Assembly: GCA_937949545.1 (NCBI GenBank)
Contig: CALEDR010000029.1
Span: 1 to 45,401 of the forward strand
From: an uncultured Phycisphaerae bacterium
GTDB lineage: Bacteria; Planctomycetota; Phycisphaerae; Sedimentisphaerales; Anaerohalosphaeraceae
Length of the DNA stretch: 45,401 nucleotides
Reading direction: 5' to 3'
This document shows, in pieces, positions 38,601 to 45,361 of this stretch. A program made the translations under genes and the position numbers. The notes beneath the pieces are model-generated. The model had not been told where the DNA came from, did no database searches, and saw nothing but the letters and a program-made list of their open reading frames with translations. How positions within the stretch are numbered: the first letter of the stretch is position 1; each line of letters begins with the position of its first letter.

Positions 38601-38765
38601 CAGATAATAGATTCCGTTATAATAAAGGACCGTCGGGTCCGCCGGACCGATTTCCGAGATAATCGGATTGGTGTAGGACACCGCCCCCTGCAGCCCCGCT
38701 GAAAAAATCGAACCCGTCAAAACGATTGCTGTCCACAGGATTTTTTGATTGCTGACTTGAGCCAT
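35694..38765 (-). CDS. GH43 glycosidase with two LamG modules, Calx-beta-like domain and dockerin-like tail
   Basis: A 1023-residue secreted enzyme. After the signal peptide comes a five-bladed propeller: catalytic base D43 (PADPTVLYYNGIYYLYPTG), pKa modulator D137 (FIDAHLFQDDDGSLYLYFS) and acid E192 (VTEGPWVLKHNGMYYLVYSG). GH43 covers arabinofuranosidases, arabinanases, xylosidases and some galactanases. Two LamG/concanavalin-like modules follow (about 314-586 and 595-866). A Calx-beta-like stretch comes next (LTIPENGGQGQLFFSL, FTPLDWNVPQTVWVSAVDD), then a tail DFTLDCVMDMNDLVYLAEGW. GGGAGAAGAG precedes the ATG. It is the first enzyme gene after the LamG genes. Confidence 0.92.
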   Translation of the reverse strand: MAQVSNQKILWTAIVLTGSIFSAGLQGAVSYTNPIISEIGPADPTVLYYNGIYYLYPTGDNVSYHVYTSHDLVHWSKGPKVFVPGGVNVWAPDVFYNQADGKFYLYYTQDFKIGVATSDKPAGPFVNQGILLNGFIDAHLFQDDDGSLYLYFSDVGHIYVQRMSSPTQLTGTREMILQPSQSWEMRWGSVTEGPWVLKHNGMYYLVYSGSGADSPYYAVGYATAANPMGPYTKYAGNPILSGGSGVYGPGHGAIVKDARGNLWHIYHQKTDTEISWNRFICLDPMWFDGQGVLHGIATRGVPQPAPTVEENAGAAAYWQFEDGTPGSAVVHTASEGVYAPDILDVTGRGNHLSVWQTGGGGGYAYRSEVGVSPIPQTGASNLLSVKNTGGGPAMWCSAQDLWTMTPPAFTVEAVFKLENGGYRTIVGRDSYGTNTGTPALSALYFQATPNNRLAFKFCDVSGYWHQTVSATNIFTGFDYSTNPDGAGVPWYAMAGVSDGQTLSLYLMQLGVDSAYRLIAQTNIAASGSPNTSLTAGAGDGADWDAGDWSVGRGLYNGGHTDRAYGYVDEVRISQAALPPEDFLCSRRGMPGVMACWRFEEGPADARVPHGGLANGAFYPAVLDASGNGNHLSCWSDAFAGHVYRTEVPASQVPQIQQANQFSLQNEDSLPGLFTSSTGRSDVLLDLETWEPFAFTIEASFKPGGSGYRTIVGRDGRNVATVNGSLAALYFQLLPADAVAIKFADVSGYWHEAVSAPGLIRYDGRWYHMAAVCDGQRLRLYLNDVSSGLGYQLVAETDLAASGSPDTRLVADDSVGADWHGGGWSVARGLYNGTHTDRFFGLIDEVRICSRALDVSEFLFYEVKYAGILAEPADLTIPENGGQGQLFFSLKNPPAGTVTVHLTEQQQRGQVLLNRVSLTFTPLDWNVPQTVWVSAVDDNELENDRQEIALSVTVESASDPEYDGLEVEPVIVTVLDNECGALGYAVSDFTLDCVMDMNDLVYLAEGWLSCTLPGFDECMNLSGR
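36167..36980 (-). repeat. LamG module, copy 4 (second in GH43)
   Basis: It encodes about 270 residues from MACWRFEEGPADAR to VRICSRALDVSEFLF. It is the most diverged of the four related LamG copies but keeps GGSGYRTIVGRD, ALYFQLLPAD and ARGLYNGTHTDR. Confidence 0.65.
37008..37826 (-). repeat. LamG module, copy 3 (first in GH43)
   Basis: It encodes about 270 residues from AAYWQFEDGTPGSAVVH to ISQAALPPEDFL. It is very close to copy 2 at 40389-41219, at the DNA level as well: both carry GTATGTCCGCCGTT and CCGACCAGTCGCCCGCATCCCA in the same order. Confidence 0.75.
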
Positions 38766-38821
38766 ACTCTTCTCCCGATTTCACCCACCTGCCGACAGAG
38801 GGACCGCTTTGCCTTTTCAGA

Positions 38822-38845
38822 ATTTTCGCCTGGTGAGACGAAAAT
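38822..38845. promoter_or_regulatory. Inverted repeat upstream of GH43
   Basis: ATTTTCG-N10-CGAAAAT, a perfect 7-bp inverted repeat about 57 bp upstream of the GH43 ATG. It could be an operator or part of a hairpin in the leader; no clear sigma-70 promoter was found next to it. Confidence 0.3.
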
Positions 38846-38892
38846 AGACCTGAATACCCCCCATCTTCATGAAAACATTTCTACTTTTTTGA

Positions 38893-38926
38893 AGAAGCGG
38901 ATGGAGGTTTCCCTCCATCCGCTTCT
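38893..38926 (-). terminator. Strong GAAA-loop hairpin after the LamG/dockerin gene
   Basis: A 15-bp perfect stem (38893-38907 with 38912-38926) with a four-base loop, read on the minus strand as GGATGGAGG-GAAA-CCTCCATCC. It lies about 40 nt after the stop of the LamG gene and before GH43. The minus-strand sequence after it is TCAAAAAAG, not a T-run, so it may be an mRNA-stabilising or processing hairpin and not a classic terminator. Confidence 0.55.
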
Positions 38927-38966
38927 CCCATCGCCAACTGGATCCGCCTTTACCGAAAGACGTTCC

Positions 38967-41288
38967 TTACAAACAATCCGGATACAGACCGCAATTGAGC
39001 CACTGAGCCGCAATCTGAGCCAGGTCTCCGAGGTTTACAATGCAGTCGCCGTTTAGGTCATACTTGGCATCCGGACGAGCGGAAGTCACGCAGACCGACC
39101 GGCCGGTCGTCAGATTGTAAAGCCCCGCTATCTCCATTTCCGACAGCGGATAGTTATAGAGCTTCACCTCATCGATCTGACCGGCAAAGAAATTCTGATT
39201 CGTCTGTAAAGACCCCATCCGCAAAACCTGCGGTTCGTCCTTGGTACCCAGCGGAGCGCTGCCGGCCGCCTCCAGGGAGCCATCCACATACACCCGAATC
39301 TGACCGGTCTGCGCATCGCGTGTGGCCACGCAGTAATGCCACTGACCGTCATTCACAACTTTTGCGGACTGAACGTTCCCGTAAGCACCGCTGACATCTC
39401 CGACCCCGAAGCAGAACACACTGCCCCGAAGGGCTGTACCAAAATCATTGCGATTGTAGCCGGTCATCTCACCGTCCACCAGACCCTGTCCGTCAAACCA
39501 GCCGTTGCCGACGCCGGCCGTCGAGGTCGTCTTGATCCACATTGCAATCGTCATACCGTTCTGAATGGTCCGCGGAATCTCCACTGCTTCGTCAACCCCG
39601 TTCAGCGAAATGCACTGTCCCTGCACACCGGCTGTATACGTCATCGGCAGCTTGACCGCCGTTCCGTGATAACCGCCGACCGAATCATTCAGATCGTTCT
39701 CAAAGGAATACCAGGCAACCAGCCGCTTGATCTCCAGATAAGCCGGCGAAGAGACCGCTGTGTACGGGCTGCTGTTGCTGACCACACAGTAATAGAATCC
39801 TTCATTCGCCACAGACACGCTGGAAAGCGTCAGCGTCGGACTGCTGCTGCCGACCTGGACATCATCCGCCGGCGTGGAATTGGACTTATCCTGCGACCGG
39901 TACCAGCGGTATGTCGGAGCCGTAACGCTGCTGGCTGTAATCTGGAAGACCGCTGTTCCGCCTGCATCCGCCGTTACACCCGTCGGATGAGCTGTAATCA
40001 CCGGCTGGCTGGGCAGCGACTGAACCGTCCAGGTTCCGCTGATGGGGTTATTGGGGTCCACATTCTTCAGCGTACTGACACCCGGTGTGAACGACTGCTG
40101 ATGGCCGGCCAAAGCCGCTACAACCGCCCACTGATACGTTGCATCAAAATCCCAGAGCATCTGGAACGATGACTCCGGTGTATTCCCCGGGTCAACGCCG
40201 GTCGCCCCGACGTAATAGAGATTCGGGTCCGGAGTCGATACTTTCCGGACGAAAACATACTGATCCGCCACCGCCGGGTTGACCAGATACGGAGAATTCA
40301 GGTCCGGGTCCCGCGGGGCCTTCCATTGCAGCGAGGCTTCGACTTTTCCAAGTCCCAGATTGGCTGTCAGCGACACGGAAGGATCATAAGCACTCGAACC
40401 CATCAGGAAAGCAGACGGCGGAAGAGCAGAAGTTGTAATCCGCACTTCATCAATATAGCCGTATGCCCGGTCCGTATGTCCGCCGTTGTAAAGTCCGCGG
40501 CCCACCGACCAGTCGCCCGCATCCCAGTCCCCGCCGTCACCGGCGCCGGCCGTCAGGGCCGTATTCGGGCTCCCGCTGGCCGTCATATCCGTCTGGGCAA
40601 TGAGCCGATATTGTGTATCAACCCCAAGCTCCATCAGATAGAGGGACAGCGTCTTTCCGTCACTGACGGCCGCCATCGCATACCACGGAACCCCGACGCC
40701 GTCCGGATTCGTCGAGTAATTAAAACCGGTGAAAATATTCGTTTGAGATACGGCCTCATGCCAGTAGCCGGCCACATCGCAGAACTTAATCGCCAGCGCA
40801 TTATTCGGAACCGCCTGGAAATACAGCGCCGCCAGCGCCGCATTGGTTGGGGTACCAGCTGTATTGGTTCCATAACTGTCCCGACCCACAATCGTCCGAT
40901 AGCCGCCGTTTTCCAGTTTGAAAATGGCCTCTACCGTAAACTGAGCGGGCGTCATATACTGCAGCCCAGGGGCCGAACACCACATTGCCGGCCCGCCGCC
41001 GGAGTTCTTCACGCTCAGCAGATTCGCCTCTCCGGTCAGACGAATCTTCGATGTGCCCACTTCGGAGCGGTAGATATATCCGCCGCCTCCGCATGTCTGC
41101 CAGACACACAGATGATTGCCGTTCCCTGACACATCCGGAATATCCGGATAATAAACGCCGTTCGACCCTGTATGAACTACACAAGAGGCCGGCGTTCCGC
41201 CTTCAAACCGCCAATAAGCAACCGTGTTGGCCAGTACAGGCGCACCAACCAAACATAAAATTACCGCTGCCGTCCACACCTTTTTCAT
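38967..41288 (-). CDS. Secreted LamG/Ig-like/LamG protein with dockerin-like tail
   Basis: A 773-residue exported protein with no catalytic motif that I can see. The signal peptide is MKKVWTAAVILCLVGAPVLA, with AGGAGA before the ATG. A LamG module (about 24-300) is nearly the same as the first one in GH43. A linker domain follows (NLGLGKVEASLQWKAP). Then an Ig-like domain (QPVITAHPTGVTADAGGTAV, ending GFYYCVVSNSSPY) and a second, different LamG (AWYSFENDLNDSVGGYHGTA, GNVQSAKVVNDGQWHYCVAT). The tail is YDLNGDCIVNLGDLAQIAAQ then WLNC. A surface or matrix binding protein for glycan is a fair inference. Confidence 0.88.
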   Translation of the reverse strand: MKKVWTAAVILCLVGAPVLANTVAYWRFEGGTPASCVVHTGSNGVYYPDIPDVSGNGNHLCVWQTCGGGGYIYRSEVGTSKIRLTGEANLLSVKNSGGGPAMWCSAPGLQYMTPAQFTVEAIFKLENGGYRTIVGRDSYGTNTAGTPTNAALAALYFQAVPNNALAIKFCDVAGYWHEAVSQTNIFTGFNYSTNPDGVGVPWYAMAAVSDGKTLSLYLMELGVDTQYRLIAQTDMTASGSPNTALTAGAGDGGDWDAGDWSVGRGLYNGGHTDRAYGYIDEVRITTSALPPSAFLMGSSAYDPSVSLTANLGLGKVEASLQWKAPRDPDLNSPYLVNPAVADQYVFVRKVSTPDPNLYYVGATGVDPGNTPESSFQMLWDFDATYQWAVVAALAGHQQSFTPGVSTLKNVDPNNPISGTWTVQSLPSQPVITAHPTGVTADAGGTAVFQITASSVTAPTYRWYRSQDKSNSTPADDVQVGSSSPTLTLSSVSVANEGFYYCVVSNSSPYTAVSSPAYLEIKRLVAWYSFENDLNDSVGGYHGTAVKLPMTYTAGVQGQCISLNGVDEAVEIPRTIQNGMTIAMWIKTTSTAGVGNGWFDGQGLVDGEMTGYNRNDFGTALRGSVFCFGVGDVSGAYGNVQSAKVVNDGQWHYCVATRDAQTGQIRVYVDGSLEAAGSAPLGTKDEPQVLRMGSLQTNQNFFAGQIDEVKLYNYPLSEMEIAGLYNLTTGRSVCVTSARPDAKYDLNGDCIVNLGDLAQIAAQWLNCGLYPDCL
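40389..41219 (-). repeat. LamG module, copy 2 (LamG/Ig protein)
   Basis: It encodes about 275 residues from VAYWRFEGGTPASC to ITTSALPPSAFLMG. It shares long stretches with copy 3, such as GGGPAMWCSA, FKLENGGYRTIVGRDSYGTN and GRGLYNGGHTDRAYGY. Confidence 0.75.
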
Positions 41289-41319
41289 ATCTGTCTCCTG
41301 CAAAACTTTCCGTTTTCCC

Positions 41320-42267
41320 TTACTGCCTGCGGCGAAGCAGTCCCAAAGCACCCAAACCAATCAAAACAATGCTGGCCGGTTCCGGAATCAGAAATTCACT
41401 GACCGACAGAGCCGTATCCGAAATCCGAACCTCATCGAGGAACCCGTACGCCCGGTCCGTATGACCGCCGGCATACATTCCGCGGCCGACCGTCCACGTG
41501 CCGGCAATCCAGTCAGAGCCGCTGCCCTGTCCCATCGTCAGCGCCGTATTCGGACTGCCGCTGGCCGTCATATCCGTCTGAGCAATCAGCTGCCAGCCGG
41601 TGCCGGCCCCAATCTGCAGCAGATACAGCGAAAGCGTCGAACCGTCGCTCACGGCCGCCATGCTGTACCACGGAACACCGATGCCGTCCGGATTCGTGCC
41701 CCAGTCAAATCCCGTAAAAATGTTCGAAGCCGAAACCGCTTCGTGCCAATAGCCCGAAACATCACAGAACTTGATTGCAAGGCCGTTGCCCGGAATCGCC
41801 TGGAAATACAGTGCCGCCAGATCCGGATTCCCCGCATAAGCCCCGCGGCTGTCTCGCCCTACAATCGTCCGCCATCCGCCGTTTTCCAGCTTGAAGGTCG
41901 CCTCAATCGTAAAGGCCGAAGGGGTTATGGTTCGAATTGAATCATCCGGATTTGTAAACAGAGTCGGATATCCGCCGGTGTTCTTGACGGCAAACTGATT
42001 GGGCTGGCCTGTCCGCGGAACATACGAAATCCCTACATCACTCCGATATTGATATCCGGCCCATCCTTCTGCCCACACAGAAAGACCATAGCCGTTGCCG
42101 GAACTGTCGGCTGTTCCTTCATAATAGACACCGTCCGGCAGCCCGCCGTGCGAAACCTGCGCCAGGTCCGGACCTTCCTCAAACCGCCAGTACGCAATAG
42201 TCGATGCCTGAACCGACATCGCCGCAATACACATGAGTCCCAATACTGTAAGAATCCTGCTCTTCAT
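41320..42267 (-). CDS. LamG-domain protein with PEP-CTERM sorting signal
   Basis: A 315-residue exported protein: signal peptide (MKSRILTVLGLMCIAAMSVQA), one LamG module related to those in the next two genes, then a PEP-CTERM signal at the very end (IPEPASIVLIGLGALGLLRRRQ without its last residue is the Pro-Glu-Pro, hydrophobic helix, basic tail layout). PEP-CTERM proteins are processed by exosortase and are usually tied to exopolysaccharide or surface display; no exosortase is in this window. GGAGGAAAG precedes the ATG. It is 31 nt upstream of the LamG/Ig gene and 117 nt downstream of the FecR gene. Confidence 0.92.
   Translation of the reverse strand: MKSRILTVLGLMCIAAMSVQASTIAYWRFEEGPDLAQVSHGGLPDGVYYEGTADSSGNGYGLSVWAEGWAGYQYRSDVGISYVPRTGQPNQFAVKNTGGYPTLFTNPDDSIRTITPSAFTIEATFKLENGGWRTIVGRDSRGAYAGNPDLAALYFQAIPGNGLAIKFCDVSGYWHEAVSASNIFTGFDWGTNPDGIGVPWYSMAAVSDGSTLSLYLLQIGAGTGWQLIAQTDMTASGSPNTALTMGQGSGSDWIAGTWTVGRGMYAGGHTDRAYGFLDEVRISDTALSVSEFLIPEPASIVLIGLGALGLLRRRQ
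41385..42198 (-). repeat. LamG module, copy 1 (PEP-CTERM protein)
   Basis: It encodes about 270 residues from IAYWRFEEGPDLAQVSHGG to DTALSVSEFL. It shares FKLENGG-RTIVGRDS, AIKFCDVSGYWHEAVSA, NIFTGFDWGTNPDG and VGRGMYAGGHTDRAYGFLDE with copies 2 and 3. Confidence 0.75.
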
Positions 42268-42384
42268 CGCTTCTTTCCTCCAAAAAAATAAGGGTTCATG
42301 AATTCACTTCTCCCAAACTCCTCACAACACACTCCACTTCACACACACTTCACACGTCTATCACATCTGTACACAAAAACGTCC

Positions 42385-44064
42385 TCACATCTCCAGCCGC
42401 GGGTTCCCGAACACGCACCAGTCTGAATCCGTCGCCCGCATTCCCGGCTGGTCCGGATGGTCCACGTCTCCGCCGTCCGTGGTCACCAGCGTCAGAAACC
42501 GCTCCGTCTCCTTCAGCTCAATCCGAATCGGAACACACAGGCTCTTGTCCTGAAGACGCGTACGGAACCGAACCTGACCGTCCACCAGCACCCAAACCTC
42601 TGCATTCGGCGTTCGATCAATATCTGAAGACAAACCGGCCTCCGCCGCAAAATGAGTAAACCGAAATCCTGTCGGCAAATCCCGCCGGATCGCCTTCAAA
42701 TCAAATGTAATCCCCAGATTGGCGTGCATGAAAAGACCCGGATAATCCGCCGTCCCGAATTCCCGTCCCCCAATCTGACAAGTTGCCTGACGATAAATTG
42801 CCGTCGTCAGGTCCCTCGCCGCTCCATTCACGATTTCTGCAAAGAAAATATTATTGGTCGGCGGACATTCCTGGAAAATATGCCCTTGACTGCTGACAAC
42901 CTGCGGCCGGCTGCCTTCCGGCACAAAAACCCCGTCAATATACTGTTCACCGGGAAGCGGTCGATATTCCCGGCTTCCTTCCCGGTCTTCACCTCGAATC
43001 TCTCCGCGTTTGCCGCTGCGTGGGTCAATCCCGACTTCGGGAGTTCCGGTCCCCCATCCGTTGCCTCCGCCGACAATATCCGCCAGACTCAGGGCCCTCT
43101 GTCCCCGCCAAATCAGATTCGCCTTCGAATTGATCTGACGCACAAAAAGGGACTCCGCCAGCGGAATCTCCTGAACCTCCGAGGTCAGACCGCACACCCG
43201 CCAGCCCATTCCCTCTCTGGCCTCCACACTGACCTTCCGCTGTTTATCGCCGGACAAAAGCCGCGTCAGCCCGCGGCTCACATGAAGTTCCGTCGTCCCA
43301 TTGAAATCCGCCTGGACGCCGAACTCAGTGCCCAAATCCACCACCATGACTGTAGGCGTCACAACGGAAAAACCCAGGGCCTCCTGCGGCACGATGCAGT
43401 AAAGACGTCCGTACTGCATTCGAATTCGGTCCTCGGACACGAGCTCGAATTCCGCCGGCCCTTCCACGGTTACGACTGCATTGTTGTCAAATTTCAGACT
43501 GGCAACCCCTCCCCGCAGGAAATGGCTTCTGCGGGTCGTCAGACGCAACCCGGCCTTGAGTCCCCCGTCTGATTCCCCCCATTTGGCCTGGATGCTGTCC
43601 TCCAGCGTTGCCACCTCCACCCCCCTGCGGAAGGTGACCAAATGGGCATAGACCACAACTATCAAAATCGCCGCGGTGGAAAGGAGCAGCGTATAAATGG
43701 ACAGCTTGCTCACACGCGGTCGCGTCTTTTGAATCGCTTTCGAAGGGGCGGATGCGGCATCAGGGGTTTCTTTGGATACCGGAACCTCCGGTGCCGTTTG
43801 TTCATCTTCGGCCAGGGCCTGCCATAAATCCGCATTCAGCAGGCTGTCCGCCGGTCCCGTCGAATCCGCAGCATCCAGCCGCGACTCTTCGTAAATCTTC
43901 ACGGCTGTATAATTCTTGATAAACTCCCAATAGTCCTCCGCCGCACCTGAAGTCTGAAACCAGCGTTCCAGCTCCGCCAGACCCGCATCATTCAGATCGC
44001 CTTCAATCAGCCGCAGCAGCAGCTCATATTTTCTGTATGGTTTTAATGAGTCCGAAGGATTCAT
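42385..44064 (-). CDS. FecR-like membrane protein with C-terminal NPCBM-like carbohydrate-binding domain (putative anti-sigma factor)
   Basis: A 559-residue single-pass protein. The N-terminal cytoplasmic part (1-120; RKYELLLRLIEGDLNDAG) is short and helical, as expected for a sigma-binding domain. A membrane helix lies at 121-143 (LSIYTLLLSTAAILIVVVYA). The periplasmic FecR domain (about 170-280) contains LKFDNNAVVTVEGPAEFELV and VDLGTEFGVQADFNGTTELH. The last 190 residues resemble an NPCBM/galactose-binding-like module (GITFDLKAIRRDLPTGFRFT, NAEVWVLVDGQVRFRTRL, LTLVTTDGGDVDHPD, ending NPRLEM). The ATG overlaps the ECF sigma stop (ATGA). Fusing a sugar-binding-like domain to FecR suggests the protein senses glycan and releases or activates the sigma factor. 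Function is inferred. Confidence 0.88.
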   Translation of the reverse strand: MNPSDSLKPYRKYELLLRLIEGDLNDAGLAELERWFQTSGAAEDYWEFIKNYTAVKIYEESRLDAADSTGPADSLLNADLWQALAEDEQTAPEVPVSKETPDAASAPSKAIQKTRPRVSKLSIYTLLLSTAAILIVVVYAHLVTFRRGVEVATLEDSIQAKWGESDGGLKAGLRLTTRRSHFLRGGVASLKFDNNAVVTVEGPAEFELVSEDRIRMQYGRLYCIVPQEALGFSVVTPTVMVVDLGTEFGVQADFNGTTELHVSRGLTRLLSGDKQRKVSVEAREGMGWRVCGLTSEVQEIPLAESLFVRQINSKANLIWRGQRALSLADIVGGGNGWGTGTPEVGIDPRSGKRGEIRGEDREGSREYRPLPGEQYIDGVFVPEGSRPQVVSSQGHIFQECPPTNNIFFAEIVNGAARDLTTAIYRQATCQIGGREFGTADYPGLFMHANLGITFDLKAIRRDLPTGFRFTHFAAEAGLSSDIDRTPNAEVWVLVDGQVRFRTRLQDKSLCVPIRIELKETERFLTLVTTDGGDVDHPDQPGMRATDSDWCVFGNPRLEM

Positions 44065-44588
44065 AAAGCCCCGCCGGCAACCTTTCGCTCAATGCACAAC
44101 TTCAGAAAATGAAGAATTCGAGACAGACTTTTGTACAGCGAATCCGCTGAACGGCCCGTGTACTGCGAAAGCAGCTTCACCGGGATATTTTCATGAAACC
44201 GGAAGGAAATCAGCTTGCGGTCCACATCCTTCAGCGTCTGCAGACAGGATTTCAGCGCCGAAACCCGCTGTCCGATATCGTCCCGCCCCCCTTCGGCAAT
44301 CCGAAGAATCTGTCCGTATACCGAATCCGAAAACAGTTTCCGAGACCGCTTGTTGGCCCGCAGATATTCCAAAACCTTGTTGCGGGCGATTCCCAATGCC
44401 CAGGCGGCAAACGGTTTGTCGGGCTCATATGTTTCAAACCGTTCCCACAAAATCACACTCGTCTCCTGGAACAGCTCCTCCGCATCATTGCGGTTATGAA
44501 CCACCGACAAAATAAAGGCAAACAGCTTGGTCTGGATGCCCGCATACAGCCGTAAAAATCTTGCATGTTGGGAACTGCTTGAATTCAT
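44061..44588 (-). CDS. ECF-type RNA polymerase sigma factor
   Basis: A 176-residue sigma-70 family factor with only regions 2 and 4. Region 2: LYAGIQTKLFAFILSVVHNR, DAEELFQETSVILWERFETY and PFAAWALGIARNKVLEYLR. Region 4: LKSCLQTLKDVDRKLISFRF and VKLLSQYTGRSADSLYKSLS (the helix-turn-helix that reads the -35). It is translationally coupled to the FecR-like gene, the standard layout for a sigma factor and its membrane partner. The start is the ATG of MNSSSSQHARF. It lies 36 nt downstream of the pseudopilin gene. Likely targets are the LamG and glycosidase genes that follow, but no shared promoter motif was identified by eye. Confidence 0.94.
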   Translation of the reverse strand: MNSSSSQHARFLRLYAGIQTKLFAFILSVVHNRNDAEELFQETSVILWERFETYEPDKPFAAWALGIARNKVLEYLRANKRSRKLFSDSVYGQILRIAEGGRDDIGQRVSALKSCLQTLKDVDRKLISFRFHENIPVKLLSQYTGRSADSLYKSLSRILHFLKLCIERKVAGGAL

Positions 44589-44624
44589 TTGCACACTCAG
44601 GACTTCAGTCGTGTCCTCTGTTTC

Positions 44625-45361
44625 TCACCACCAGAACCACATGCCGATCTGGATGCGGGGGTTCATCCGGGCAAAACTCCGCCATTCCACATGCCCGTCC
44701 GCATAAGCAATCATTCCCCCTTCCGGCAGCAAAGACGCATTGTTCCTCTGACGAGCAAAATGATTCGTATTGTCCCACAAATTGCCGCCGCTCAGCTCAT
44801 CAATCCCGCCCTCCGTCAGCTGGTCAAAACTGCTGCCCTGACGGCTCGTCCCGTTGCTGATCACCGCATCCAGAATCATCTCTCGTGTACCGGCCGATTT
44901 CAAATCGGAAATCCGACGAATCCAGTGTGCAGGTTCCGATGGGTTGGACAGCGTGGTGTACTGCTGAGAACGATAAACCGGGGTCGTCCCGTTCATATAC
45001 ATAAATTGGCCGGGCAAAAGAACGTCTTATTGTCGTCAAAACCTGCATAGTGAGCCATTTGATTGGTGGTTTCAAACAACATATCCCACAGCCACCACAA
45101 CCTTGTCCCGCCCTCCGGCTGGAACGAAGGCAGCTTGCTGTCATTGTCATTGGAATACAAAAGGGCCCCTAAGGCCTGTTGCTTGAGATTGTTCGTGCAC
45201 AACGTTTTCTGGGCATAAGTCTTGGCCCGGCTCAGAGCGGGAATCAGCACTGCCAGCAGCAGGGCAATAATCGCAATCACCACCAGCAGTTCAATTAATG
45301 TAAACCCTTTCGCTCGTCCCTCCTTGTCCCGCTCATATTTCGAGAACCTTCTTTTTCCCAT
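44625..45361 (-). pseudogene. Type II secretion-type pseudopilin gene, frameshifted
   Basis: The first frame (45361 down to a TGA at 44993-44995) encodes [10 protein letters not shown], then the prepilin signal [20 protein letters not shown] with cleavage expected after the Gly before F, and ends ...[11 protein letters not shown]. The rest continues in another frame from about 45017 to 44625 as [18 protein letters not shown], finishing IAYADGHVEWRSFARMNPRI and GMWFWW. ADGHVEWR close to the end is typical of the planctomycete pseudopilin family (DUF1559-like), so both halves belong to one protein. A one-base change near CCAATTTATGTATATGAA (about 45000) would join them. Either an assembly error or a real break. 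Start chosen with AAAGGGA about 10 nt upstream. Confidence 0.85.

Noticed and set aside
42300-42362. CACA/TTCACA-rich stretch as a satellite or functional repeat
   Set aside because: It is a short low-complexity run in the leader of the PEP-CTERM gene with no fixed period, so it is not called a repeat.
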